Source: Candidatus Fimousia stercorigallinarum (lineage in GTDB: Bacteria; Bacillota; Clostridia; Lachnospirales; Lachnospiraceae). From it: a stretch of 64,000 bases of DNA. The notes beneath the pieces are model-generated. The model had not been told where the DNA came from. It was given only the letters and a program-made list of their open reading frames with translations, and did no database searches. This document shows positions 9,926 to 19,254 of the stretch, piece after piece. The DNA lies in NCBI GenBank assembly GCA_018715775.1, contig DVKZ01000029.1:1-64000 (forward strand), read 5' to 3'. The number at the start of each line of letters is the position of its first letter. The first letter of the stretch is position 1. The translations under genes and the position numbers were made by a program.

Positions 9926-11070
9926 GATGGTTCCTCCATATAAGTTAACGTTCTATTCACCAGATCAGGATTTTGATCATCATAAATCCTCCCTGAAAAT
10001 GCCTCATGCGGCAGATCATAAAAATCCATCTGCCCGCATAATGCACGATAAAGCGGATCCGCAATCACACCATCCGCATATTTCAACTGTTCAATCAGAT
10101 CATCTTCCTCCGGGGTGTACCGATCGCCTTCTCGTAATATCTCTGTAATCGTATCCAGTGGCGTCAGGACCTGAATATCGAGATCATATTCCATCTCAAT
10201 TGCCGTTGCCAACGATGTGGCAAATACGCTTTCCCCAATTAGGCACAATCTCTTTATTTTCCCCTTCCCTGCTTTTTTTGCTGCATAAAGAGACTGACCA
10301 TTTTTTGCTGTTCGATCTAACAGTCCGGCCAGATAATCCGCATAGTCTTTTCCAAACGGAACACCGACTACATAGGGAATTCCAAAACGTTCTTCCATCA
10401 GTCTGGCCGCCGCAATGCCTCCATAGGAAATAACCAGATTTACATGTGCTTTGGATGCCTGTTTGATCTCCTCCAAAGAGCTTCCCATCGCAAAACAACT
10501 GTTTACACTCCACCCTTGTTTCGTAAGCCACGTCCGAATTGAATCAATACTGCCATTTAAGGAAAAATCCAGCGGCGTCGCACCGATAATATTGACCGAC
10601 GGCAGTTTGGTTTGTTCCATCTGATCTGTGCAAAATCGATCCACAATCTTATGAAAAGCCATGGAAATTCCTTCTGTATAATTTCGCATGCCATTTGCAG
10701 CAAATCCAAACGCCGGAATCCCGGTTTCTGCCTCCACGATCATGGCGATCGCTTCCAGATCCGTCCCGATCATATAGGGAATCGGCGCACCGACGATCGC
10801 AATAAATTCCGGATGTAACTTCTCCGCTGTTGTAAGAATGTCACGGATCAGTTTTTCATCATCACCCATGATTGCTTCCATTTCCGAGATTGCTGAGATA
10901 AAGATCATACTGTCAATATCATACCATCTCGGTTCATCGTGCGTTGTATATGTTGAATTACATCCCGATGCATCATGCATCACAACCATTCCGCCTAATT
11001 CATACAGTGCGGAACAAATGCCGAATTCATCAGATGAATATGTAGAAATTAATCCTGCTACCTGTCTCAT
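9919..11070 (-). CDS. Nitrogenase component-1-like protein (set 2, short subunit)
   Basis: [81 protein letters not shown]; shares motifs with 6806..7873. Confidence 0.86.
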   Translation of the reverse strand: MRQVAGLISTYSSDEFGICSALYELGGMVVMHDASGCNSTYTTHDEPRWYDIDSMIFISAISEMEAIMGDDEKLIRDILTTAEKLHPEFIAIVGAPIPYMIGTDLEAIAMIVEAETGIPAFGFAANGMRNYTEGISMAFHKIVDRFCTDQMEQTKLPSVNIIGATPLDFSLNGSIDSIRTWLTKQGWSVNSCFAMGSSLEEIKQASKAHVNLVISYGGIAAARLMEERFGIPYVVGVPFGKDYADYLAGLLDRTAKNGQSLYAAKKAGKGKIKRLCLIGESVFATSLATAIEMEYDLDIQVLTPLDTITEILREGDRYTPEEDDLIEQLKYADGVIADPLYRALCGQMDFYDLPHEAFSGRIYDDQNPDLVNRTLTYMEEPSC

Positions 11071-12395
11071 ATGCAGCTCTCACACCCGTAACCCTTTCTC
11101 TGAATGATCTCCTTCCTTGGTTTTTCATTCAGATATGCATCTATCATCAGTTCCGCAATCTGGCGGATGCCGTCATATCCAAACAGTCCGCCGCTTTCCA
11201 CAACATTGACAAAATGATCTGTCCCGGTAAAATACGCCGCTTTCTGACCGACCGCCAAGATCGTTTCATCTCGATGCCGTTTCAGATACCGCATATTTGG
11301 CTGGTTCGTGGCATAAATGTCAATATCCGGAAAATGTTCTTTCATCCAAAGAAAATCCTCCCGTTCTTCCGGTAAGAATGTATCTGCAAAAATTTCTGTT
11401 ACATGAAATCCATGCTGCAAAAGCATCTTTGTAAAACTCAAGATTCGAAATGTAAACGTATAATCGACAGCGATCTTCGTATTGCCGATACACTGTAAAG
11501 CCCTTTCTAATGCTGCTTCTGCCGCTTTTCGGAATCCACGGACATCCGGATGTACCATTCCAAGCATATCCGCTAATCTACAATAATTTTGCTCTAATTC
11601 ATCCATATCAAACACAAAAGGAAGATAACGATACTCCTGTCCGATCCGCTTTTTCAGATCCTGTGCTGCCGGAATCGCGATCGGTTCATAGACCAGGTTC
11701 AATTTGGCTTGTGCCATATCCAGATAATCATCAAATGTCCGGCACCAGTTCAGCATTTGCAGTTCATATCCTGCCTGCCGAAGGATCATGACCAATTCGG
11801 AGGAAGCTGATATTTCCAGATTGCTTCCGATCAGATTGATTTTTTTCGGATTCTTTTCTTTTTCCTCTAACAGACTAAAAAGCTGAAGACGCATCTTCTG
11901 ATCAGGAGTCAGTCCGCTCTTTCGAAGCGTCGGGATCATGTAACAGTCCATAAATCGAATATCCGGATACTTTTCTCTTAATGTATCAAATACGAGCTGC
12001 TGATTATAAGCCAGAAAGAAATGCTGACAGCTGATAAATAACAAAATCGCTTTCGGACGATACGGAAGCTTATCCAGTATGTCCGCCACACCGTTAATCA
12101 TCAGATTTTCCACAGAACCATCAATGACATTTTCTTCACGGATGATGATCGACGAATACCGGTCTAACGCTCCCATTTCAGCAGCAGTTAACACAACACC
12201 ACGCAGACAGCCTTGTGCACAAACAAAAATCTGATGCGATTCCGGGATCAGCATTCCCGTATGAACAATATTCCACGTTCCTCTCGCAGGAGAACTGTAT
12301 TCCAGTCCCTGCTCAAAAGGAGCCGGAAAAAAAGCTTCCCTGATTTTTCTTTTTGCACCGGAAGTATTCTCTTCCCGTCTAAGTCTTGTTAACAT
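11067..12395 (-). CDS. Nitrogenase component-1-like protein (set 2, long subunit)
   Basis: LEYSSPA, IFVCAQGCLRG, AILLFISCQHFF, INLIG; ATGA overlap with 9919..11070; paralogous in layout to 7874..9172. Confidence 0.83.
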   Translation of the reverse strand: MLTRLRREENTSGAKRKIREAFFPAPFEQGLEYSSPARGTWNIVHTGMLIPESHQIFVCAQGCLRGVVLTAAEMGALDRYSSIIIREENVIDGSVENLMINGVADILDKLPYRPKAILLFISCQHFFLAYNQQLVFDTLREKYPDIRFMDCYMIPTLRKSGLTPDQKMRLQLFSLLEEKEKNPKKINLIGSNLEISASSELVMILRQAGYELQMLNWCRTFDDYLDMAQAKLNLVYEPIAIPAAQDLKKRIGQEYRYLPFVFDMDELEQNYCRLADMLGMVHPDVRGFRKAAEAALERALQCIGNTKIAVDYTFTFRILSFTKMLLQHGFHVTEIFADTFLPEEREDFLWMKEHFPDIDIYATNQPNMRYLKRHRDETILAVGQKAAYFTGTDHFVNVVESGGLFGYDGIRQIAELMIDAYLNEKPRKEIIQRKGYGCESCI

Positions 12396-12407
12396 CTCAA
12401 ATCTCCT

Positions 12408-13166
12408 TTATTGCTCATCCAATTGTTTTAGGATCTGTTTTGCAAGCGCCCGGTACTGTTTGGCCATACGGCTGTCCGGAAATGCTTCCAATACCGTTTT
12501 CTTCAACAATTCCGCTTCCTGCACCGTTTCAGAAAAATCCAGCTCCCCGAGAATTGATGTATGAAGTTCGTCACTCAATTCTTTCACTTTTGCATATTCG
12601 TCTTTGACATTCCTTTTATTCAGGATCAATCCGCCGAGTCCTGCATATCCGCGTCCTTTAAAGTTATCAATTGCCATTGCGATATTGGCTGCTGCATAAA
12701 TGGACATATTTTCACCGGACGTAACGATAAACACCTGATCGGCATACCCGGATCGCATCGGCATCGAAAACCCGCCGCACACGACGTCTCCCAACACATC
12801 ATACAAAACGATGTCCGGCTGATAAATCTCATATGCGCCTTTCTCCTTCAGTTTTTCCAATGCGGTAATAATTCCGCGGCCGGCACATCCAAGCCCCGGG
12901 ATCGGTCCACCGGCTTCCACACAGACAACACCGCCATATCCAATCTTCACGACCTCATCCAATTCAAACATCTGCTGCTTTTTACGAACGACCTCTAATA
13001 CGGTAGGAAGCGGCTCTCCATGCCGTAAGGCGATTGTCGAATCCGCCTTCGGATCACATCCGATCTGCATCACCTTTCTTCCCTGTTCTGCAAAAGCAGC
13101 AGAAAGATTTGATACGATCGTCGATTTCCCGATGCCTCCCTTTCCATAAATAGCCAGTTTTTTCAT
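12408..13166 (-). CDS. NifH-like nitrogenase iron-protein family ATPase (set 2)
   Basis: [43 protein letters not shown]. Confidence 0.96.
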   Translation of the reverse strand: MKKLAIYGKGGIGKSTIVSNLSAAFAEQGRKVMQIGCDPKADSTIALRHGEPLPTVLEVVRKKQQMFELDEVVKIGYGGVVCVEAGGPIPGLGCAGRGIITALEKLKEKGAYEIYQPDIVLYDVLGDVVCGGFSMPMRSGYADQVFIVTSGENMSIYAAANIAMAIDNFKGRGYAGLGGLILNKRNVKDEYAKVKELSDELHTSILGELDFSETVQEAELLKKTVLEAFPDSRMAKQYRALAKQILKQLDEQ

Positions 13167-13177
13167 AACGATCCTCC

Positions 13178-13441
13178 TTATTTTTTGCCAGACGGAAGCT
13201 TCGAATACATCGTTTTCGCACTGACACCAGAAATTTTCCCGAGTTTTCCAGCAATCTGATTAATGACATCCGTCGGCGCATCGATCGCAATGCTGATAAT
13301 ATTCAGATTCTTTTCTCGATAAGGAAGTCCCATTCTTCCAAGAATATACATGCCATAATCGTGCAAGATTTCATTTACATCACCTGTGGCATCAACATCC
13401 TCTACTATGATACCGATAATTGCAATTCTTGTTTCCATCAT
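13178..13441 (-). CDS. TM1266-like putative iron-only hydrogenase system regulator (ACT-like small protein)
   Basis: [77 protein letters not shown] matches the TM1266 family pattern. Confidence 0.85.
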   Translation of the reverse strand: MMETRIAIIGIIVEDVDATGDVNEILHDYGMYILGRMGLPYREKNLNIISIAIDAPTDVINQIAGKLGKISGVSAKTMYSKLPSGKK

Positions 13442-13448
13442 ACACTCC

Positions 13449-13632
13449 TTTTATAAAATAAAAAAACCGCATCTTTAAGATAAAGATGCAGTAATCGACA
13501 TTTCTATACGTCCTCTGATCACAAGATTTTAACTGGATAAAATAATGTAAAAAGATAGACGATTCCCTGTTAAAAACGCATCTTTAATCTCAATGATCAG
13601 TTATCATCCGATAACTGAAAATTTTAATCTCA
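13449..13632 (-). promoter_or_regulatory. 5' leader of the nitrogenase-like/hyp operon with candidate attenuator (unclassified riboswitch-like RNA)
   Basis: Terminator stem 13469-13477/13481-13489 with T-tract 13460-13466 just before the RBS; the 11-nt sequence cgcatctttaa occurs at 13468-13478 and again at 13577-13587, giving an alternative partner for the terminator 5' arm; upstream hairpin 13598-13605/13610-13617. Confidence 0.72.
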
Positions 13633-13633
13633 G

Positions 13634-13661
13634 ATTATAATTTATGATAGCATATTTTCAA
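13634..13661 (-). promoter_or_regulatory. Sigma-A type promoter, TTGAAA-N16-TATAAT
   Basis: Reverse complement of tttcaa 13656-13661 and attata 13634-13639. Confidence 0.75.
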
Positions 13662-13691
13662 AAAAAGGGCAATGCAATTATATACAAATGG

Positions 13692-13738
13692 AAAATACCG
13701 CCGCATCTCCCCTGATCGGGAAAATACGACGGTATTTT
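13692..13738 (-). terminator. Intrinsic terminator downstream of pgmB
   Basis: aaaataccg 13692-13700 / cggtatttt 13730-13738 inverted repeat. Confidence 0.6.
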
Positions 13739-13793
13739 CGGATTATTTATGTTTATATGAAACCCTCGCAAAATGTTGTCGTCAGAACACCGA

Positions 13794-14444
13794 TTATAAT
13801 TCTAATAACTCGCTGACATTTAATTCTTCAAAACTCTTGATCGTCATATCTGCCTGTGTCAATGGCTCATGTCCCTCTACTCCGATTGCATACATTCCGG
13901 CACCTTTAATTCCTTCTACGCCTGCCTGTGCATCTTCAAAGCCAATCGCTTCGGATGGATCGATGTTGATCAGTTCCGCAGCCCGGACAAAGATTTCTGG
14001 ATCCGGTTTTCCTTTTTTCAATGTTGCAGGATCTACGATTGCATTAAAATAATCATATACGCCCAGTTTCTTTAAAATAAATGGTGCATTCTTGGATGCA
14101 GATGCCAGGGAACAAGGTACTTTCTTTTCTCTGGCTTCATCTAAAAACGCTTTCACGCCAGGAAGCTGATCATCCGGTGTTAAATCTTCCAATAATTTTA
14201 CGTAGTTCGCATTTTTATCTGCTGCCATTTCTTCTTTCTGTTCTTTCGTATAGTCATTTTCTTTTCCGCCGTATGCAAGAATACGATCCAAAGAATCCAT
14301 GCGGCTGATTCCCTTTAACTGCTCATTAAATTCCAGGTCGATCGTAATTCCGATGGAATCTGCAAGTTCTTTCCATGCAATATAATGGAATTTAGCTGTA
14401 TCTGTAATTACTCCGTCTAAATCGAATACAAATCCTTTTTTCAT
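13794..14444 (-). CDS. pgmB: Beta-phosphoglucomutase
   Basis: HAD motif FDLDGVITDTAKFHYIAWKELAD, GFEDAQAGVEGIKGAGM; next to a GH65 gene. Confidence 0.92.
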   Translation of the reverse strand: MKKGFVFDLDGVITDTAKFHYIAWKELADSIGITIDLEFNEQLKGISRMDSLDRILAYGGKENDYTKEQKEEMAADKNANYVKLLEDLTPDDQLPGVKAFLDEAREKKVPCSLASASKNAPFILKKLGVYDYFNAIVDPATLKKGKPDPEIFVRAAELINIDPSEAIGFEDAQAGVEGIKGAGMYAIGVEGHEPLTQADMTIKSFEELNVSELLEL

Positions 14445-14454
14445 TTTTTCTCCC

Positions 14455-16896
14455 TTATTTCATTTCCTGTTTCTGGTTTGCTGTTAATGTTACTAACTGA
14501 TCTTTGTAAACAATTTCCGTATCCTGATCCGCTGTGATACAGCATGTATCCTGCGTCATATCAAAAGTATAATGAACTTGATTAACATCAATATTAAACT
14601 GGATGCGTGACCACTGTTTTGGCAGATGCGGATTTACATGTAATTTTGTTTCTCTTACATCAATTCCTGCAAAAGTCGTCAATGTGATATAAATGGTTGC
14701 TGCCATAACGCCGGCATGGATACCTTCTGCTGTTGTTCCGCCCTGAATATCACGGTAATCGGAATACAAAGCTTCCTGATATAACTGCCATGCCATATCA
14801 TCATTTCCTACCATAGCTGCTAACTGAGAATGTACAACCCTTGATAATGTGGAACCGTGAGATGTTCTGTCCAGATAATAAGTTAAATTTTTCGTCAGAT
14901 AATCTTTTGGAAGCTGATAATCCAAATCTGCTAAAATATTGTCTACTTTCTCTTTAGAGAAGTTATAGAAGATCATCAGTGTATCTGCCTGTTTTGCCAC
15001 CTTATAATCATCAGCGGATAATCCCTCTGCACGAAGGATACGGTCCATTCGATAAATGTTTCCGTATTTTTCACGGTAATAATCCCAATCTACTTCTTTT
15101 AACTGGAAATATCCTTCATATTGTCCGATAATGCCATCTTCATTGATGTCCAGAGCAAGCTTAGTCTTGATGTCGTCCATCGCTTCCAGATCATCATTAT
15201 CTGTACCGGTTTTTTCCATCAGGGCATTTAAAGTATCTTCCGGGATCATCGCTTTTAGCTGGTCAATGAATTCAAATAACCAGACAACCATCATATTCGT
15301 ATAGGTATTGTTCTTTAGTCCGCCTTCTTCTGTACCAGGATAGGTTTCATGGAATTCATCCGGGCCCATTACTTTATCAATGCTGTATTTTCCGGTCGTT
15401 TCATCATATTCTGCTGCACTCTGCCAGAAACGGGCAATTTCCAGCAACATTTCTGCACCGTATTCTTCCATGTATTTCTGATCATGTGTATTGTTCCAAT
15501 ATAACCAGATATTATAAGCAACTGCCAGAGAAACATGTCTTTGCAGACGGCTGAAATCCTTATCCCAGTTTCCGGTCATTGGATTTAAATGGATTTCCTG
15601 TGACTGCTCTGTTCCTTCCAGTCCGGACTGCCATGGGAACATTGCTCCCTGATAGCCTGCTTCTTTTGCCGCTTCTTTTGCCGCACCCAGACGATCGTAA
15701 CGGTACATTAAGATCTGTTTCGCTGTTTCCGGAAAATGCATAATATAAAATGGAAGAATGAAGATCTCATCCCAGAAAATGTGACCGCGGTAAGCTTCGC
15801 CATGCAGACCTCTTGCTGTGATCGATGCATCCAGATCTTTGTTGCCATTTGGTGATCCGGAAACGAGCAAATGATATGTGTGCAGATGAAGAAGTTTTTG
15901 AGACATAGGATCACCTTCTACGATGATATCTGTCTTTTTCCATAATTCTTTCCAGGCGTTCGTTGTCATTTCCAGCATATCTGCAAAGCTTTTAGCCTCT
16001 ACTTCCATTTGGATATGTTCTTTTGCTTCATCCAACTGCTGATTTGTCAGACATTCGATATGAACATACTTTTCGATCGTTGCCATCTGATTTTCCTGAG
16101 CATTTATTTTTAATGTCTGGATCACTCTGTCACTCTTAATATCATTTTCAATCGCTGCAGATTCCACTACATCTCCCATAAGCTCTGATTTCTGGATAAT
16201 GGTAAACTTTGACTGTTTTGTTCTGGCAACAAGCATTGCCTTCTTCTGTGAAGCTTCTACCGCTACAATATCAAGATGATGCTGTTCCAGGCTTCGATAA
16301 CGTTCTACATTGTAATTATAGACGGAACCATCAATTTCTGAAACAATTTCAATTTCTCCGGAAAAGTTTATTGGAGTTACACAATATTTGATCGCGTATT
16401 CCCTTGTATTTTCCATATTTGCTATTTTTGATGTCTGGATTCGAAGTTGTTTTTTGTTCTGGAGTTCAATTTCCATATCAGACTGGAACAGACCATTTCT
16501 CATATTTAAAGTTCTGGTCAAAGATAAGACATTCTGAGATGTAATATCAACCAATTCTCCATCGACTCTTACGCTCAAATATTGTCCGTTTGGAGCATTC
16601 ACAAAATCTTCGTTGAAAATTTCAGCATCTCCTACTTTTGATTTTGCCTGGTTGTATAAACCTGCTAAATAAGTTGCCGGATAATGTCCATCCGAAATTT
16701 TCATTTCCGGTAAAGTTCCCCTTAACCCGAAATATCCATTCCCTACGGTCAATAAAGACTCTACCGAATATTCATCTTTTCCCGGATGATATCCTTCATA
16801 CTTCATCTCCCATATAAAAGCCTCTTTTTCCTTTGATGACTGCTGATCCGTGATGACAACATCTTTATCATCCACATGCGAATTGAATGGTTTCAC
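14455..16896 (-). CDS. GH65 family glycoside phosphorylase (trehalose-6-P, maltose or related)
   Basis: 813 aa; SLLTVGNGYFGLRGTLPE, FWDEIFILPF, MGPDEFHETYPG; linked to pgmB and treR. Confidence 0.9.
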   Translation of the reverse strand: MKPFNSHVDDKDVVITDQQSSKEKEAFIWEMKYEGYHPGKDEYSVESLLTVGNGYFGLRGTLPEMKISDGHYPATYLAGLYNQAKSKVGDAEIFNEDFVNAPNGQYLSVRVDGELVDITSQNVLSLTRTLNMRNGLFQSDMEIELQNKKQLRIQTSKIANMENTREYAIKYCVTPINFSGEIEIVSEIDGSVYNYNVERYRSLEQHHLDIVAVEASQKKAMLVARTKQSKFTIIQKSELMGDVVESAAIENDIKSDRVIQTLKINAQENQMATIEKYVHIECLTNQQLDEAKEHIQMEVEAKSFADMLEMTTNAWKELWKKTDIIVEGDPMSQKLLHLHTYHLLVSGSPNGNKDLDASITARGLHGEAYRGHIFWDEIFILPFYIMHFPETAKQILMYRYDRLGAAKEAAKEAGYQGAMFPWQSGLEGTEQSQEIHLNPMTGNWDKDFSRLQRHVSLAVAYNIWLYWNNTHDQKYMEEYGAEMLLEIARFWQSAAEYDETTGKYSIDKVMGPDEFHETYPGTEEGGLKNNTYTNMMVVWLFEFIDQLKAMIPEDTLNALMEKTGTDNDDLEAMDDIKTKLALDINEDGIIGQYEGYFQLKEVDWDYYREKYGNIYRMDRILRAEGLSADDYKVAKQADTLMIFYNFSKEKVDNILADLDYQLPKDYLTKNLTYYLDRTSHGSTLSRVVHSQLAAMVGNDDMAWQLYQEALYSDYRDIQGGTTAEGIHAGVMAATIYITLTTFAGIDVRETKLHVNPHLPKQWSRIQFNIDVNQVHYTFDMTQDTCCITADQDTEIVYKDQLVTLTANQKQEMK

Positions 16897-16914
16897 TGTT
16901 TTTCTCCTTTCTAA

Positions 16915-16969
16915 CTTGTACGTATATGTTTGTTGTCTTTAATATACACCTGTACGTACAAGAAGTCAA
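16915..16969 (-). promoter_or_regulatory. GH65 promoter with two TreR-like operators
   Basis: TTGACT (16964-16969) N17 TATATT (16941-16946); cttgtacgtata 16915-16926 and ctgtacgtacaag 16950-16962, palindromic boxes within and downstream of the promoter. Confidence 0.65.
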
Positions 16970-17080
16970 CCTATATTTTTATTTTTTTTACTTTTCTATC
17001 AGACACAAAAAAACATGATAAAATCAGTGTGTGATTGCTGATTTTATCATGTCTGTTATTTTTTGTTTTTTATATTGATT

Positions 17081-17788
17081 TTATACGGTTCTTCGGGCAA
17101 ACTCTACAAACCGGAATTTATCGGGTCTGTGTTTTGACTCGGTATACTGGAACAACGTAGCATCTTCCAAATATGTGTAAGATTTTACGCATACCAGCAG
17201 ATCATATTCATGCATATCCAGCAGCTTCTTTTCTTCTTCCGTTGCCGGAAATACTACAATTTCTTTTTTCGCAAAACTGACCTTTAACCCCAGCGTGCCT
17301 TCAATGTATTCGTACAGAGAATCCTGAGCATGTTCTATGGTCAGCCCCGGGATCACCTGAGCATTCAGATAATCGATATCGAGAATCACCTTTTCTCCGT
17401 CAATTTCCCGGATTCTCATAACCTCATACATATCTCCGGAATCCATTCCCAATTCCTTTTTCATCCTTGGTGTCACCGGATATTTCTCAAATCGATGGAC
17501 ATGGGTTATGACCTGTTCGTGCATCGTCTCCTTTAATTCCTTAAAACTCATAACACCGGAAACCGGAAAACTGATCTTATCCGTGTCCAGTACAAGAGAG
17601 CCTTTTCCTTTTTCTTTTTGGATATATCCATTTTGAAGCAACAGGCTCAATGCCTTTCGAACGGTATCCCGGGATGCACCAAATTGCTGCTGAAGCTCAC
17701 TTTCACTTGGCAGATAGGTGTTTGCCGGAATCGTTCCATTCAAAATTTCCCCCCTGATATGCTGAAATATAGACTGATATTTACTCAT
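17081..17788 (-). CDS. treR: GntR family regulator, TreR-like
   Basis: YQSIFQHIRGEILNGTIPANTYLPSESELQQQFGASRDTVRKAL wHTH, UTRA domain with PVSGVMSFKEL. Confidence 0.85.
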   Translation of the reverse strand: MSKYQSIFQHIRGEILNGTIPANTYLPSESELQQQFGASRDTVRKALSLLLQNGYIQKEKGKGSLVLDTDKISFPVSGVMSFKELKETMHEQVITHVHRFEKYPVTPRMKKELGMDSGDMYEVMRIREIDGEKVILDIDYLNAQVIPGLTIEHAQDSLYEYIEGTLGLKVSFAKKEIVVFPATEEEKKLLDMHEYDLLVCVKSYTYLEDATLFQYTESKHRPDKFRFVEFARRTV

Positions 17789-17830
17789 ATTGACTCTCCT
17801 CGTGTGTTCCTATCCATTCATTTATCGGTT

Positions 17831-18325
17831 TTAACTAATTCTCTGCCAGACTCCGGCATATGTGGAAACAGAATGATCGGTGATCATCTCCTGTACGGCA
17901 CAGATCTTATCCGCCATACAGACGATCACGCTTTCTTTATATTTGGGCACACGAATATTTAATGGAAACATATGTTTTTTAATGATATCTTTTTCGACAT
18001 CCGACAATTCAAAATCCCGCTCCGCATTGCGCAAAGCAGTATTCGCATGGTGGAAGCCATGAAGGCGGTGAGACGGATCCGGATCATGCCAGTCATAGAG
18101 AAAATAATCATGCAGCAGCGCACCGCGGATCAATTCACGCTCTCTGACTTTCAGATGCAACTTTTTGCAAAGATATAAGCTGAAGCAGGCAACCGCAACG
18201 GAATGTGCATATACCGAAGTGGTTCCATGCTGGATAAATTCCTTTTCCATCTGCATACCTTTTGAATAGATAATGTCGGATCCATGTTTCATTAAAATAT
18301 CATGTATGTTTTTCTGTATTCTCAT
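17831..18325 (-). CDS. HD domain phosphohydrolase-like protein
   Basis: HSVAVACFSL...LIRGALLHDYFLYDWHD HD motif. Confidence 0.8.
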   Translation of the reverse strand: MRIQKNIHDILMKHGSDIIYSKGMQMEKEFIQHGTTSVYAHSVAVACFSLYLCKKLHLKVRERELIRGALLHDYFLYDWHDPDPSHRLHGFHHANTALRNAERDFELSDVEKDIIKKHMFPLNIRVPKYKESVIVCMADKICAVQEMITDHSVSTYAGVWQRIS

Positions 18326-18327
18326 CT

Positions 18328-19254
18328 TTATTTCAAGAAACCGCTGATAATCTGTTCCTCGGCTTCTTCCTCCGTCAAACCTAAGGTCATCAGTTTCATA
18401 ATCTGTTCGCCGGCAATCTTTCCGATCGCAGCTTCGTGGATCAGGGCAGCATCCAGATCGTTCGCTTCCAACTGCGGAACAGCAAGGATTCTTGCATCTC
18501 CCATGATGATCGCATCACATTCTGTATGTCCGCTGCAAGGAGCATTTCCGGTAACTTTGGCATCAAATTTCTGATAAGACTGATCTTTTGCTACCGATCT
18601 GGAAATGACATCTGCATTTGCTCCTTCTCCGTTTAATTTTACATCATAAATACTTTCTGCATACTGGTCTCCATGGGTCATCAGGCGTTCACGGATCACA
18701 AGAGAAGCTCCTGCATCCAGTTCCGCCTTTGTCGTGCGGACTGTTGAGTCAACTCCTTTAATCTGTACCATTTCCATCTCCATGGAACTTCCTTCTTCCA
18801 TATACACTTCTGTTCCCGGATTCAGTATACGCTTTCCTTTTCCATCTCCGGAACCATAATGTTTTTCTACATATTTTACTTTTGCATTTTTTCCAACATA
18901 AAAACGGTGAATACCGTCATGTTCAGAATCCTGACTTCCGCAGTTATCGATTCCACATCCGGCAACAATCATAACATCGCTGTCTTCCCCGATGTAAAAA
19001 TCATTATATACCATTTCTTTCAGACCGCTTTTGCTTAAAACAACCGGAATATGAACACTTTCATTTTTTGTTCCCGGTTTAATCTTAATATCGATCCCGC
19101 TGACATCTTCCTTAGAAATGATATCGATATTCGCTGTTGTCTGTCTTCCTGCCATGCCACTGTTGGCACGGATGTTATAAGCTCCTTCCGGTACGGAATG
19201 AAGATCGGCTACCTCTCTTAAGAGTCTTTTTTGAATCTCATCAATCTTGATCAT
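18328..19254 (-). CDS. SufB/SufD-like Fe-S assembly protein (minimal SUF, SmsB-like)
   Basis: ADVISRSVAKDQSYQKFDAKVTGNAPCSGHTECDAIIMGDARILAVPQLEANDLDAALIHEAAIGKI is typical of SufB/D beta-helix. Confidence 0.9.
   Translation of the reverse strand: MIKIDEIQKRLLREVADLHSVPEGAYNIRANSGMAGRQTTANIDIISKEDVSGIDIKIKPGTKNESVHIPVVLSKSGLKEMVYNDFYIGEDSDVMIVAGCGIDNCGSQDSEHDGIHRFYVGKNAKVKYVEKHYGSGDGKGKRILNPGTEVYMEEGSSMEMEMVQIKGVDSTVRTTKAELDAGASLVIRERLMTHGDQYAESIYDVKLNGEGANADVISRSVAKDQSYQKFDAKVTGNAPCSGHTECDAIIMGDARILAVPQLEANDLDAALIHEAAIGKIAGEQIMKLMTLGLTEEEAEEQIISGFLK

Noticed and set aside
9173-13166. Possibility that this is a true nitrogen-fixation nif cluster
   Set aside because: Component-1 proteins are short (355-442 aa), lack canonical NifD/NifK motifs, and no nifB, nifE/N or nifV is present
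2170-13441. Bacteriochlorophyll or F430 (Bch/Cfb) pathway
   Set aside because: No tetrapyrrole genes nearby; the Hyp genes have no role in those pathways and the host is inferred to be a non-phototrophic clostridium
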